A stretch of 64,000 bases of DNA from Sphingomonas pituitosa NBRC 102491 (GTDB lineage Bacteria > Pseudomonadota > Alphaproteobacteria > Sphingomonadales > Sphingomonadaceae). Shown here one piece after another: positions 20,196-28,302 of the stretch. The notes below the pieces were generated by a model, which made no database searches, was not told the DNA's origin, and saw only the letters and a list, made by a program, of their open reading frames with translations. Numbering within the stretch: the first letter of the stretch is position 1; each line of letters begins with the position of its first letter. The stretch lies in contig NZ_BCYY01000002.1 of the NCBI RefSeq assembly GCF_001598435.1, positions 124,001 to 188,000 of the forward strand. Direction: 5' to 3'. The translations under genes and the position numbers were made by a program.

Positions 20196-20369
20196 AAGCC
20201 TCTCCTCCTCGGAGGAGGCGTTGGGGGTGGAGGGATTGCAGAACGCCCGTCGGCTTCGGTGAGGCACGGCCTCAACCCAACCCAGTGTCAGGTCGGTCAA
20301 GCCCCCGGCCTGGCCTGAACCGCGTGGGCGCGTTTCACCTGACACTCCGGAAGGGGCGGAGCTTTCATA
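20196..20369. repeat. structured intergenic repeat, family B copy 1
   Basis: This element fills most of the 338-base gap between ettA and the M28 peptidase gene. It shares with 45760-45938 the blocks CCTCCTC..GGAGGAGG, GTTGGGGGTGGAGGGATT, CAGAAC, CGGTGAG and CAACCC. It has a 9-bp stem GTGTCAGGT (20285-20293) with ACCTGACAC (20337-20345). No open reading frame of note is inside. Confidence 0.75.
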
Positions 20370-20432
20370 GTTCGCCGCCCAAACCATTCATCGCCCATTG
20401 CAATCGGTCTGGCGCTGGTTAGCATCCGCAGC

Positions 20433-21812
20433 ATGACCAAGCGCCTCCTGCTCGCGGCCGCTGCCGCCTTCGCCCTGCCCGTTCCCGCTCTCGCCCAAAC
20501 CGCCGCGCAGGTCGCGAGCGTACGTGATGCCGCGATGAAGGACGACGTCGCCTGGGACGTGGTGGAAGGCCTTACCACCGAGATCGGCCAGCGTCTCGCC
20601 GCGACCGAAGCCGAGGCACGCGCCCGGGCGTGGGGAGTGCAGAAGCTGACGGCGCTCGGCTTCAAGAACGTGCATGTCGAAACCTATCGCATGCCGGTGT
20701 GGGTCCGCGGCGTGGAGACCGCCGAAGTGCTCGGCGGCTCGGCGCAGAAGCTGACCGTGGCCGCGCTCGGCTATTCCGGCTCGACCGGCGCACAGCCGCT
20801 GGAGGCCGAGGTCGTCTATTTCGCCTCGCTCGCCGAGCTGCAGGCAGCGGCCGCCGGCAGCCTGAAGGGCAAGATCGCCTTTATCGACCATGCAATGGTG
20901 CCGACGCAGGACGGCTCGCAATATGGCTATTACGGCGCGGTCCGTCGGGCCGGCCCCAGCATCGCGGCGACCAAGGGCGCCGCCGCCGTGCTGATCCGCT
21001 CGATCGGCACCGACCATCACCGCAACCCGCACACCGGCGTCACCACCTGGGCCAAGGGCGTCTCGCCGATTGCCGCCGCCGCGCTCTCGGTGCCGGATGC
21101 CGAGCAGCTAGTGCGGCTGGTCAAGCGCGGGCCTGTCAAGCTGCGGCTGAGCATAACCCCGCAGTTCAAGGGCGAGGCCGAGTCCGGCAATGTGATCGCC
21201 GATATCCCCGGCAGCGATTCGACCGCCGGCATCATCGTCGTCGGCGGCCATCTCGACAGCTGGGACCTGGGCACCGGCGCGATCGACGACGCATCGGGCG
21301 TGGCGATCACGACCGCGGCCGCGCTCCAGGCGGCCAAGATCGGCCAGCCGCGCCGCACGATCCGGGTCGTGTGGTTCGGGGCCGAGGAGGTCGGCGGCTT
21401 CGGCGGCACCGCCTATGCCAAGGCGCATGGCAAGGAGCGTCACGTCCTTGCGATGGAATCGGATTTCGGTGCGGACCGCGTCTGGAAGTTCGAGACCAAC
21501 CTGCCGGAGGGCGCCAAGGCGATCGGCGACCGGCTGGAAACCGCGCTCTATCCGCTCGGTATCGAGCGCGGGCGCGAAAAGGCGCATGGCGGCACGGACG
21601 TCGAGCCGATCCTGGCACTGGGTGTCGGCACCATCGGCCTGAACCAGGACGGGCTCCGCTATTTCGACCTGCACCACACGCCGGACGATACGCTCGACAA
21701 GATCGATCCCGCTCAGCTTCGCCAGAACGTCGCCGCCTGGGCCTCGATGCTGGCGATCGCGGCGAACGCGCCCGAGGACATCGGGCCGGTCGCGGCTGAC
21801 AAGGGCGAGTAA
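20433..21812 (+). CDS. secreted M28-family zinc peptidase (carboxypeptidase Q-like)
   Basis: A 459-residue exported metallopeptidase. The signal peptide (residues 1-21) ends PALAQ. A PA-type insert domain precedes the M28 catalytic domain. Zinc ligands are visible in GGHLDSWDLG (His near 273), IDDASG (Asp), and AEEVGGFG (Glu pair near 312). The last ligand is probably in HGGTDVEPI or HHTPDDTLD. Family members are aminopeptidases or dipeptidases in the periplasm. A short hairpin after the stop (21813-21835) may terminate it. The substrate is not deducible. Confidence 0.88.
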   Translation: MTKRLLLAAAAAFALPVPALAQTAAQVASVRDAAMKDDVAWDVVEGLTTEIGQRLAATEAEARARAWGVQKLTALGFKNVHVETYRMPVWVRGVETAEVLGGSAQKLTVAALGYSGSTGAQPLEAEVVYFASLAELQAAAAGSLKGKIAFIDHAMVPTQDGSQYGYYGAVRRAGPSIAATKGAAAVLIRSIGTDHHRNPHTGVTTWAKGVSPIAAAALSVPDAEQLVRLVKRGPVKLRLSITPQFKGEAESGNVIADIPGSDSTAGIIVVGGHLDSWDLGTGAIDDASGVAITTAAALQAAKIGQPRRTIRVVWFGAEEVGGFGGTAYAKAHGKERHVLAMESDFGADRVWKFETNLPEGAKAIGDRLETALYPLGIERGREKAHGGTDVEPILALGVGTIGLNQDGLRYFDLHHTPDDTLDKIDPAQLRQNVAAWASMLAIAANAPEDIGPVAADKGE

Positions 21813-21961
21813 TCGCCCGTCCCGAATTCGGGCGAAAACATGGCCAAGTCACGGCGATGCGACATATTTGCGTTTGACGCATTGCTCGCCGTGGCCCATG
21901 CAGCGGGCTTGATGCGCAGCTCCTTTCGACTGCGCAACGGATTTGATGTGGGAGCACCCGG

Positions 21962-22186
21962 ATGAGCAAGCTTCGCCTGATGGCCGCGGCAACCCTGCTG
22001 ATGCCGCTGGCGGCATGCGGCGGCGGTGAAAGCAACGTGGCGGACGGTGCGAACGTCGCGCCCGAGGCCAATGCGATGATCTACCAGAACGATGCCGAGG
22101 ATCGCGCCAATGCCGAAGCCGACGCGATGATCGGCAATGCCGCGCCGGACAATGGCGCCGAGATGCCGGCCGGCAACGCGCAGTAA
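21962..22186 (+). CDS. small lipoprotein rich in Ala/Asn
   Basis: A 74-residue predicted lipoprotein with signal peptide and a clear lipobox LAAC at residues 16-19, followed by Gly-Gly-Gly and an acidic Ala/Asn-rich tail without secondary-structure motifs. A GGGAG Shine-Dalgarno precedes the ATG. No family is recognised. It sits alone between the M28 peptidase and the LOV-HTH gene (convergent with the latter) and is closed by a terminator. Confidence 0.72.
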   Translation: MSKLRLMAAATLLMPLAACGGGESNVADGANVAPEANAMIYQNDAEDRANAEADAMIGNAAPDNGAEMPAGNAQ

Positions 22187-22206
22187 GCGCTATCGCCGAA
22201 CAGCCC

Positions 22207-22235
22207 AGGGGCGTCCCGTGCGGGCGCCCCTTTTT
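22207..22235 (+). terminator. intrinsic terminator after the small lipoprotein gene
   Basis: A stem AGGGGCG / CGCCCCT with a loop of about 11 bases is followed directly by a run of T. It lies just before the convergent stop of the LOV-HTH gene. Confidence 0.8.
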
Positions 22236-22241
22236 CGTGGG

Positions 22242-22829
22242 TCAATAGCCCGCTTCGATCGCCATCCGCACCGCGTCGGCCGCGGTTCGCACGCCCAGCG
22301 CCCGGAACATGGCGGCACGGTGCATCTTGATCGTCCGCTCGGTCAGGCCAAGGTCGTAGGCGATCTGCTTGTTGAGCTTGCCCGCCGCCATGGCGATCAA
22401 CACCGCGCGCTGGCGCGGCGACAGCGCATCGATCTTCTCGCGCGCGATGGTGGCCCGGTGGGCGGTACCTTCCTTCGGGCCCTCCACCTCCATCTGTGAG
22501 CCGAGGAAATATTCGAGCTCTCCGTCCTCGCCGAAGATCGGCGCGACCAGCAGGGCATTGCGGAACGGCGTACCGTCCTTCTTGTAGTTGAGAATCTCGA
22601 CCATCACCGGCCGTTTCTCGCGCACACCGGCGCTCAGCGCCTCGCTGAGCCAGGGTTCGGTCTTGTCGCCGGCGAGAAACCGGCAATTGCGACCGATGAT
22701 CTCATCCCGACGATAGCCCGTCAGGGTGATGAACGCATCGTTGCAATCGACAATGGGGTTGTCGGGAAGTCGTGGGTTGCTCAGCACCGCGGCGACGGCG
22801 CTTCCGGCGATCATGTCGGCTAGTGGCAT
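22242..22829 (-). CDS. LOV-HTH blue-light-responsive transcription factor (EL222-like)
   Basis: A 195-residue photoreceptor. The LOV (PAS) domain spans residues about 10-120, with the flavin-adduct Cys49 in GRNCRFLAG and the typical YKKDGTPFRNALLVAPIF and YFLGSQMEV strands. The LuxR-type HTH spans about 134-195 (LSPRQRAVLIAMAAGKLNKQ, ERTIKMHRAAMFRALGV). Layout and sequence closely resemble EL222 of Erythrobacter litoralis, in which blue light forms a Cys-FMN adduct, frees the HTH and allows dimerisation and DNA binding. Start at 22829 gives the natural N-terminus; a longer frame exists upstream. It is divergent from folE across 145 bases. Confidence 0.93.
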   Translation of the reverse strand: MPLADMIAGSAVAAVLSNPRLPDNPIVDCNDAFITLTGYRRDEIIGRNCRFLAGDKTEPWLSEALSAGVREKRPVMVEILNYKKDGTPFRNALLVAPIFGEDGELEYFLGSQMEVEGPKEGTAHRATIAREKIDALSPRQRAVLIAMAAGKLNKQIAYDLGLTERTIKMHRAAMFRALGVRTAADAVRMAIEAGY

Positions 22830-22974
22830 TGGTCGGCTTTCTGCATCCCGTTGGGGTCGCGTAACTGCATACCCTTTTGTCCATGTTCCCGGTTTCACCC
22901 GGGTTCCTCATGTGGAGGACACTCGATGCCGGCGTGCCACGCAAACGCTGCCGGTGAAACGAAAGGTAGGCCCG
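22830..22974. promoter_or_regulatory. divergent control region between LOV-HTH and folE
   Basis: This 145-base gap must hold the promoters of both the photoreceptor and the folE operon. It contains a palindrome ACCCGGGT (22897-22904) and two GTTCC direct repeats 18 bases apart (22885 and 22903), which read GGAAC on the minus strand like an ECF sigma -35. However, no -10 at EcfG spacing was found. Binding by the LOV-HTH protein is inference from position. Confidence 0.4.
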
Positions 22975-23589
22975 ATGAACTTCTTCTGCAACGATATAGA
23001 ACGGGCCGAAAACGAAACAGGCGGCGAGATGGTCCCCGACGAGGTGCAGGAAGCGGTCCGCACCTTGCTCCGTTGGGTCGGCGAAGATCCCGAGCGCGAG
23101 GGTCTGCGCGACACGCCGCTCCGGCACGCCAAGGCCTGGCGCGAATATTGCGCCGGCTATGACGAGGACCCCGGCATGCACCTGGCCCGCACTTTCGAGG
23201 AAGTGGCGGGCTATGACGAGATCGTGCTGCTGAAGGACATTCCCTTCCAGTCGCATTGCGAGCACCACCTTGCGCCGATCATCGGCAAGGCTTCGATCGC
23301 CTATCTGCCCAAGGACCGGGTGGTCGGCATCTCGAAACTGGCGCGCGTCCTCCACGGCTATGCCCGCCGCCTGCAGATCCAGGAGCGGCTGACCGCGGAG
23401 ATCGCCCAGGCGATCTGGGAGCATCTGAAGCCCGCCGGCGTCGCGGTGGTGATCGAGGCGCAGCACGGCTGCATGACCGGCCGCGGCGTGAAGACGCACG
23501 GCGTCGGCATGGTGACCAGCCGCATGCTGGGCTGCTTCCTCGAGGATCGCAGCAGCCGTGCCGAGCTCATGTCGCTGATGGGCTATTGA
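22975..23589 (+). CDS. folE: GTP cyclohydrolase I
   Basis: A 204-residue enzyme that converts GTP to dihydroneopterin triphosphate, the entry to folate and pterins. Zinc ligands are in QSHCEHHLAPI (Cys and His) and HGCMTGRG (Cys). The N-terminal WVGEDPEREGLRDTPLR and the VGISKLARVLHGYARRLQ signature are present. The ATG at 22975 has an AGG Shine-Dalgarno; the long upstream extension of the frame crosses the LOV-HTH gene. The FAD oxidoreductase starts 14 bases after its stop. Its position opposite a light regulator suggests pterin supply for light-related cofactors, but ordinary folate synthesis is also possible. Confidence 0.95.
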   Translation: MNFFCNDIERAENETGGEMVPDEVQEAVRTLLRWVGEDPEREGLRDTPLRHAKAWREYCAGYDEDPGMHLARTFEEVAGYDEIVLLKDIPFQSHCEHHLAPIIGKASIAYLPKDRVVGISKLARVLHGYARRLQIQERLTAEIAQAIWEHLKPAGVAVVIEAQHGCMTGRGVKTHGVGMVTSRMLGCFLEDRSSRAELMSLMGY

Positions 23590-23603
23590 GCGGGCACGCG
23601 CAG

Positions 23604-24551
23604 ATGGACGTGGTGATCCTCGGTGCCGGCATCGCCGGCCTTGCCTGTGCCGACCAGTTGCGTGCCGCCGGGCACCGGGTGACCCTGTTCGACAAGGGGC
23701 GCGGCCCCGGCGGGCGCATGTCGACGCGCCGGGTCGAGATCGATGGACAGACGCTCCAGTTCGATCACGGTGCGCAGTATTTCACGGTCCGCGACGACCG
23801 GTTCCGCCGACAGGTACAGGACTGGCAGGCCCACGGCGTGGCAAGCCCGTGGCACGAAGCGGGCCCGGACGCCTGGGTAGGCACACCGGCGATGAATGCG
23901 CCGGTCCGCCACATGGCGTCGGCGCATCGCGTGCATTTCGGGCATCATGTCGTCGGCCTCACCCGCAATGCGCAGGGCTGGCATGTGCGCCTGCAGGAGC
24001 AGCAGCACGGCCCCTTCGACGCCGCCATCATCGCGCTGCCGGCCGAGCAGGCCGCCGCGATCCTGGGCACGCACGACCTGATGATGGCCGCCGATGCCAT
24101 GGCGGCGCGTTCGCAGCCCTGCTGGACGGCGATGATGGCGTTCGAGGATCGCGTGCCGATCGCCGCCGACAGCATCCGTCACCAAGGGATCATCGGCTGG
24201 GCCGCGCGCGACGGTGCCAAACCCGGCCGCAACGATGGCGAGACCTGGGTGGTCCAGGCGCATGCTTCCTGGTCGGCCTCGCATCTCGAGAACAGCGCCG
24301 ATGCGGTGGCGCAGGCGCTGCTCGACGCGCTGCTCGCGCATGCCGAGGATAAGGTGCCGGCCGTCCGCTACCTCGCCGCGCACCGCTGGCGCTTCGCGAT
24401 GACGCCGGGCATCGACAAGGGCGCGCTGTGGAACGGGTCGCTCCGGCTGGGCGCGTGCGGCGACTGGCTGCAGGGGCCGCGCGTCGAGCTTGCCTGGCTG
24501 TCCGGCCATCGGCTGGGCACGATGATCGACGCCGCCGCGGCGGCCGCCTAG
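23604..24551 (+). CDS. FAD/NAD(P)-binding oxidoreductase (renalase/amine-oxidase-like, COG3380 type)
   Basis: A 315-residue flavoprotein beginning directly with the dinucleotide-binding motif VVILGAGIAGLACADQL, followed by the second FAD motif GRGPGGRMSTRR. The FDHGAQYFTVRD segment and the C-terminal GDWLQGPRVELAWLSG are typical of the NAD/FAD-dependent oxidoreductases found beside photolyase genes in many proteobacteria. The reaction is unknown; renalase relatives oxidise aberrant dihydro-NAD forms. It forms a two-gene unit with folE. Its stop abuts the convergent DUF3429 gene. Confidence 0.87.
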   Translation: MDVVILGAGIAGLACADQLRAAGHRVTLFDKGRGPGGRMSTRRVEIDGQTLQFDHGAQYFTVRDDRFRRQVQDWQAHGVASPWHEAGPDAWVGTPAMNAPVRHMASAHRVHFGHHVVGLTRNAQGWHVRLQEQQHGPFDAAIIALPAEQAAAILGTHDLMMAADAMAARSQPCWTAMMAFEDRVPIAADSIRHQGIIGWAARDGAKPGRNDGETWVVQAHASWSASHLENSADAVAQALLDALLAHAEDKVPAVRYLAAHRWRFAMTPGIDKGALWNGSLRLGACGDWLQGPRVELAWLSGHRLGTMIDAAAAAA

Positions 24552-24998
24552 TTACAGCATCGCAAGCGAAAGGGTCAGCGCGCCGAGTCCGGTCGAGAGC
24601 TGGAGGCGGAGCGCGATCCAGCCGTGTACGAGCGACTGGTTACGCGCCAGCACGAGGTCCACGATCGGCGAAAGCAGGATCGCCGCGCCGAGCGCCAGCA
24701 GCGCGTCCCCGGTCGTCCAGCCGAGAAGGCGGAGCAGCATCAGCCCCCAGGCGATCAGCGACGGCAGTACGGCGACGCCGAACAGTCCGGGCGAGGCCCG
24801 CCCGCGCGCAACGCCCTGCCCCCACCACAGTCCGCCGAGGAAGCTGAAGATCAGCGCGGCATAGCCGAACCCGGCGTCGAGCAACGACGCACGGTGCATC
24901 GGCAGCAGCACCAGGCCGGCGGCGCAGCCGACCAGCGGCAGCAGCCCGGCATAGCCGAGAAGCCGCGCAGCAGGGGGGAGCGAAGCATGGGTTTCCAT
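24552..24998 (-). CDS. DUF3429 integral membrane protein
   Basis: A 148-residue protein with about four to five hydrophobic segments (LLGYAGLLPLVGCAAGLVLL, a segment around GYAALIFSFLGGLWWG, two near 70-110, and the C-terminal end). The ALIFSFLGGLWWG motif is the DUF3429 signature. Function is unknown; the family recurs in light-stress gene neighbourhoods with photolyases. Start at 24998 (METHASLPP) is chosen because the upstream extension is unlike a membrane-protein N-terminus. It is divergent from the iron-sulfur photolyase across 89 bases. Confidence 0.82.
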   Translation of the reverse strand: METHASLPPAARLLGYAGLLPLVGCAAGLVLLPMHRASLLDAGFGYAALIFSFLGGLWWGQGVARGRASPGLFGVAVLPSLIAWGLMLLRLLGWTTGDALLALGAAILLSPIVDLVLARNQSLVHGWIALRLQLSTGLGALTLSLAML

Positions 24999-25087
24999 GC
25001 AATCGGGATCGCCCGCACACCGCCAGCGCTCAACCTGTCCGAAAAGACATCGCGCTCCACGGCGCCTCCGGCCCCACATGGCACCCC

Positions 25088-26620
25088 ATGGCCCGGCTGA
25101 TCCTCCTCCTCGGCGACCAGCTCAGCGCTGGCATCGCAGCGCTCGCCGAGGCAGACCCGGCCGACGACGTGGTACTGATGGCGGAGGTGGCCGAGGAGGC
25201 CGGCTATGTACCGCATCACAAGAAAAAGCTCGCTTTCGTCTTCGCCGCGATGCGTCATTTCGCCGAGGAACTTCGCGCGGCCGGCTGGCAGTTGCGCTAC
25301 ACGCGCCTCGACGATCCGGAGAACAGCGGCAGCCTGGTCGGCGAGATCGCCCGCGCCCGTGCCGCGCTCGACGTCGAGGAGATCCTCTGCACCGAACCCG
25401 GCGTGTGGCGCCTGCGCCAGGCGCTGGCGGCGGTACCCGGCCTCACGCTGCTCCCCGACAACCGCTTCCTGATCGACCCGGCGGGGTTTCGCGCCTGGGC
25501 GCAGGGCCGCCACCAGCTCCGGATGGAGTATTTCTACCGCGACATGCGCCGCCGTACGCGATTGCTGATGGACGGTGACCAGCCCGCCGGCGGGGAATGG
25601 AACTACGACCACGACAATCGCGGGACCCCACCGCACGGCACCACGCCGCCACCCCTGCCCGCCTTCGAGCCCGATGCGATCACCCACGAGGTGCTGCGTC
25701 TGGTAGAGCAGCGTTTTCCCGACAATTTCGGGGACCTGCAGCCGTTCACGCTGGCGGTCACCCGCGCTGACGCCGAGGCAGCACGCGATCACTTCCTCGC
25801 CCACGCCCTGCCCCGCTTCGGCGACTATCAGGACGCCATGCGCCGCGGCGAGCCCGTGCTGTTCCACGCCCATCTTGCGCTTTACATGAACATCGGCCTG
25901 CTCGACCCGCTCGACCTCTGCCGCCGCGCCGAGGCCGAATGGCGGGCGGGCCGGGTGCCGATCAATTCGGCCGAGGGGTTTATCCGCCAGATCCTCGGCT
26001 GGCGCGAATATGTCCGCGGCATCTACTGGCTCCACATGCCGCACTATGCCGACGCGAACGCGCTGGAGGCGCATCGGCCGCTCCCCGACTTCTACTGGAC
26101 TGCCGAAACCGATATGGCCTGCATGCGCGACGCGGTCGAGCAGACCCGCGCGCATGCCTATGCCCACCATATCCAGCGGCTGATGGTCACCGGCAATTTC
26201 GCGCTGCTGGCGGGCATCGACCCCTATCTGGTCCATGTCTGGTACATGGCGGTCTATGCCGATGCCTATGAGTGGGTGGAAATGCCCAACACGATCGGCA
26301 TGGCGCTGTTCGCCGATGGCGGGATCATGGGCTCCAAGCCCTATGCGGCGAGCGGCGCCTATATCGACCGCATGTCCGATTATTGCACCGACTGCCGCTA
26401 CAGGGTGAAGCTGAAGGCCGGCCCCGACGCCTGCCCGTTCAACTATCTCTACTGGGATTTCATCGCCCGCCACCGCGATCGCTTCGCGCGCAACCAGCGG
26501 ATGGGACCGATCGTGCGCAATCTCGACCGGATGAGCGACGACCGAAAGGCGGAGATTCGCGCGGACTCCGCTCGCTTCCTCGACGCGCTGGTGCCGGCGG
26601 GGAGCCGCTGGGGTGGCTGA
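25088..26620 (+). CDS. iron-sulfur bacterial cryptochrome/photolyase (FeS-BCP, (6-4) photolyase type)
   Basis: A 510-residue flavoprotein of the COG3046 group. It opens MARLILLLGDQLSAG. FAD-domain motifs include INSAEGFIRQILGWREYVRGI and AYAHHIQRLMVTGNFALLAG. Four cysteines expected to hold a [4Fe-4S] cluster are visible: Cys345 (DMACMRD), Cys433 and Cys436 (DYCTDCRY), and Cys449 (DACPFNY). Known members (PhrB of Agrobacterium, CryB of Rhodobacter) repair (6-4) photoproducts or regulate photosynthesis genes and use a ribolumazine antenna. Its 3' end overlaps the DCC gene by 8 bases, making an operon with the next two genes. Confidence 0.94.
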   Translation: MARLILLLGDQLSAGIAALAEADPADDVVLMAEVAEEAGYVPHHKKKLAFVFAAMRHFAEELRAAGWQLRYTRLDDPENSGSLVGEIARARAALDVEEILCTEPGVWRLRQALAAVPGLTLLPDNRFLIDPAGFRAWAQGRHQLRMEYFYRDMRRRTRLLMDGDQPAGGEWNYDHDNRGTPPHGTTPPPLPAFEPDAITHEVLRLVEQRFPDNFGDLQPFTLAVTRADAEAARDHFLAHALPRFGDYQDAMRRGEPVLFHAHLALYMNIGLLDPLDLCRRAEAEWRAGRVPINSAEGFIRQILGWREYVRGIYWLHMPHYADANALEAHRPLPDFYWTAETDMACMRDAVEQTRAHAYAHHIQRLMVTGNFALLAGIDPYLVHVWYMAVYADAYEWVEMPNTIGMALFADGGIMGSKPYAASGAYIDRMSDYCTDCRYRVKLKAGPDACPFNYLYWDFIARHRDRFARNQRMGPIVRNLDRMSDDRKAEIRADSARFLDALVPAGSRWGG

Positions 26621-26984
26621 GACGCTCACGGTCTGGTATGATGGCGGCTGCCCGCTCTGCACCCGCGAGATCGCGCTGATGCGGCGGCTGGACCGGCGCG
26701 GCCATCTTCGCTTCGTCGACGTCAGCGACGCCGCCAGCGCGTGCCCGCTGGACCGCGGAGACCTGCTTGCCCGCTTCCATGTGAGCGACGCACGCGGCCG
26801 CTTCTACAGCGGCGCCGCGGCCTTTGCGGCGATGTGGCGGGCGATCCCGCTGCTGCGGCCGCTGGGGCTGCTGGCATTGCTGCCGGGGATGACCTGGGTG
26901 CTCGAACGGCTCTATCGCGCGTTCCTGCGCGTTCGGCCCAAACTGCAGCGCTGGGTGCGCGAAAGGGATCGGCATGGCGGATGA
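26613..26984 (+). CDS. DCC-type thiol-disulfide oxidoreductase family protein (DUF393)
   Basis: A 123-residue protein with the DCC motif: VWYDGGCPLCTREIALM near residues 7-23 holds a CxxC-like pair (Cys14, Cys17). One hydrophobic stretch lies near 78-95. The family is predicted to perform thiol-disulfide chemistry but is poorly characterised. A GTG start at 26613 lies inside the last codons of the photolyase gene, and its own end overlaps the ABC1 kinase start by 11 bases, so translation of the three is probably coupled. Confidence 0.85.
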   Translation: MAETLTVWYDGGCPLCTREIALMRRLDRRGHLRFVDVSDAASACPLDRGDLLARFHVSDARGRFYSGAAAFAAMWRAIPLLRPLGLLALLPGMTWVLERLYRAFLRVRPKLQRWVRERDRHGG

Positions 26985-28302
26985 TCGTTACGAGGGCCGC
27001 GCACGGCCGGTTCCGAAAGGTCGCCTGTCGCGTTTCGGCGTGATGGGGCGGCTGGCCGGCGGCGTTGCGGGCAATGTTCTGGCAGAGGGCGCCAAGCGCC
27101 TTGTGGCTGGTGAGCGACCGCAGCTGCGCGACCTCGTCCTCACCCCCGGCAACGTCGCCCGCGCCACCGAGCAGCTGGCCCAGTTGCGGGGCGCAGCGAT
27201 GAAGCTGGGGCAGATGCTCTCGCTGGATGCCGGCGATGTGCTGCCGGACGAGCTTACCCAGATCCTCGCCCGCCTGCGCGACCGCGCCCACCACATGCCG
27301 CCCGCCCAGCTCCAGCAGGTGCTGGCACGCGAATGGGGGGCGGACTGGCGGCGGCGCTTCGCGCTGTTCGAGGCGCATCCGATTGCGGCGGCGTCGATCG
27401 GCCAGGTCCACCGCGCGCGTCTGCCCGACGGGCGGCTACTGGCGATCAAGGTCCAGTATCCCGGCGTTCGCGAGAGCATCGATGCCGATGTCGACAATGT
27501 CGCGACGCTGCTCCGCCTCTCCGGGCTGCTGCCCAAGGGTCTCGATATCGCGCCGCTGCTCGGCGAGGCCAAGCGCCAGCTCCACGACGAGGCGGATTAT
27601 GTCCGCGAGGCAGCGATGATGACGCGCTATGCCGATCACCTCGCCGGCGACGACCGCTATCTGGTGCCGCGACCGTTCGCGGAACTGTCGACCACCAACG
27701 TGCTCGCGATGGACTATATCGCGGCCAAGCCGATCGAGACGCTCGAAGCCGCCGATCAGGCGGAGCGGAACCGGGTTACCACCGCGCTGATCGACCTGGT
27801 GCTCCACGAGCTGTTCCGCTTCGCCTTCATCCAGACCGATCCCAATTTCGCCAATTATCGCTACCAGCCGGAGAGCGGACGCCTGGTGCTACTGGATTTC
27901 GGCGCAGCGATGCCAGTTTCCGATGCGATCGCAAAGGGATACCGCGACCTATTGGGCGCCGGCCTTAGCAGCGACCGCGACGCTGTACGCCGTGCCGCAC
28001 TGGAACTGGGCTTCTTCAGCGCGGCAGCGCTCGAGCGGCACCCGGCGGTGATCGATCGCATGATCGCGCTGATCCTCGAACAGACCGATCGCGCCGACGA
28101 GTTTGACTTTGGCGACCGCAGCTTCCTGCAGGCGGTGCGCGGCGAGGGGATGCAGATGGTGGAGGATCGCGCCGTCTGGCACGTACCGCCTGCCGACACG
28201 CTGTTCGTCCAGCGCAAGATCAGCGGCATGGCCCTGCTCGCTGCGCGGCTGAAGGCCCGGGTCGCACTGCGCAGCCTGGTAGGCGCGCGGCTCGCTCAAT
28301 AA
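26974..28302 (+). CDS. ABC1/COQ8-like atypical kinase
   Basis: A 442-residue member of the ABC1/UbiB superfamily. The KxGQ signature is in RGAAMKLGQMLSLDAGDVLP near residue 75, an Ala-rich nucleotide loop is in HPIAAASIGQVHRARL, and the active-site segment is QTDPNFANYRY with the metal-binding DFG in LVLLDFGAAM. The QTDPN form resembles mitochondrial COQ8/ADCK proteins rather than the HADPHPGN of classic UbiB. It lacks the C-terminal membrane anchors of UbiB. Members support ubiquinone synthesis or lipid homeostasis. It is last gene of the photolyase-DCC-kinase operon and overlaps the convergent SDR gene by 7 bases. Confidence 0.9.
   Translation: MADDRYEGRARPVPKGRLSRFGVMGRLAGGVAGNVLAEGAKRLVAGERPQLRDLVLTPGNVARATEQLAQLRGAAMKLGQMLSLDAGDVLPDELTQILARLRDRAHHMPPAQLQQVLAREWGADWRRRFALFEAHPIAAASIGQVHRARLPDGRLLAIKVQYPGVRESIDADVDNVATLLRLSGLLPKGLDIAPLLGEAKRQLHDEADYVREAAMMTRYADHLAGDDRYLVPRPFAELSTTNVLAMDYIAAKPIETLEAADQAERNRVTTALIDLVLHELFRFAFIQTDPNFANYRYQPESGRLVLLDFGAAMPVSDAIAKGYRDLLGAGLSSDRDAVRRAALELGFFSAAALERHPAVIDRMIALILEQTDRADEFDFGDRSFLQAVRGEGMQMVEDRAVWHVPPADTLFVQRKISGMALLAARLKARVALRSLVGARLAQ

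Noticed and set aside
22861..22910. EcfG-type (GGAAC-N16/17-GTT) promoter upstream of the LOV-HTH gene
   Set aside because: Two GGAAC motifs are present on the minus strand, but no GTT lies at the required spacing (nearest is 19 bases after the second).
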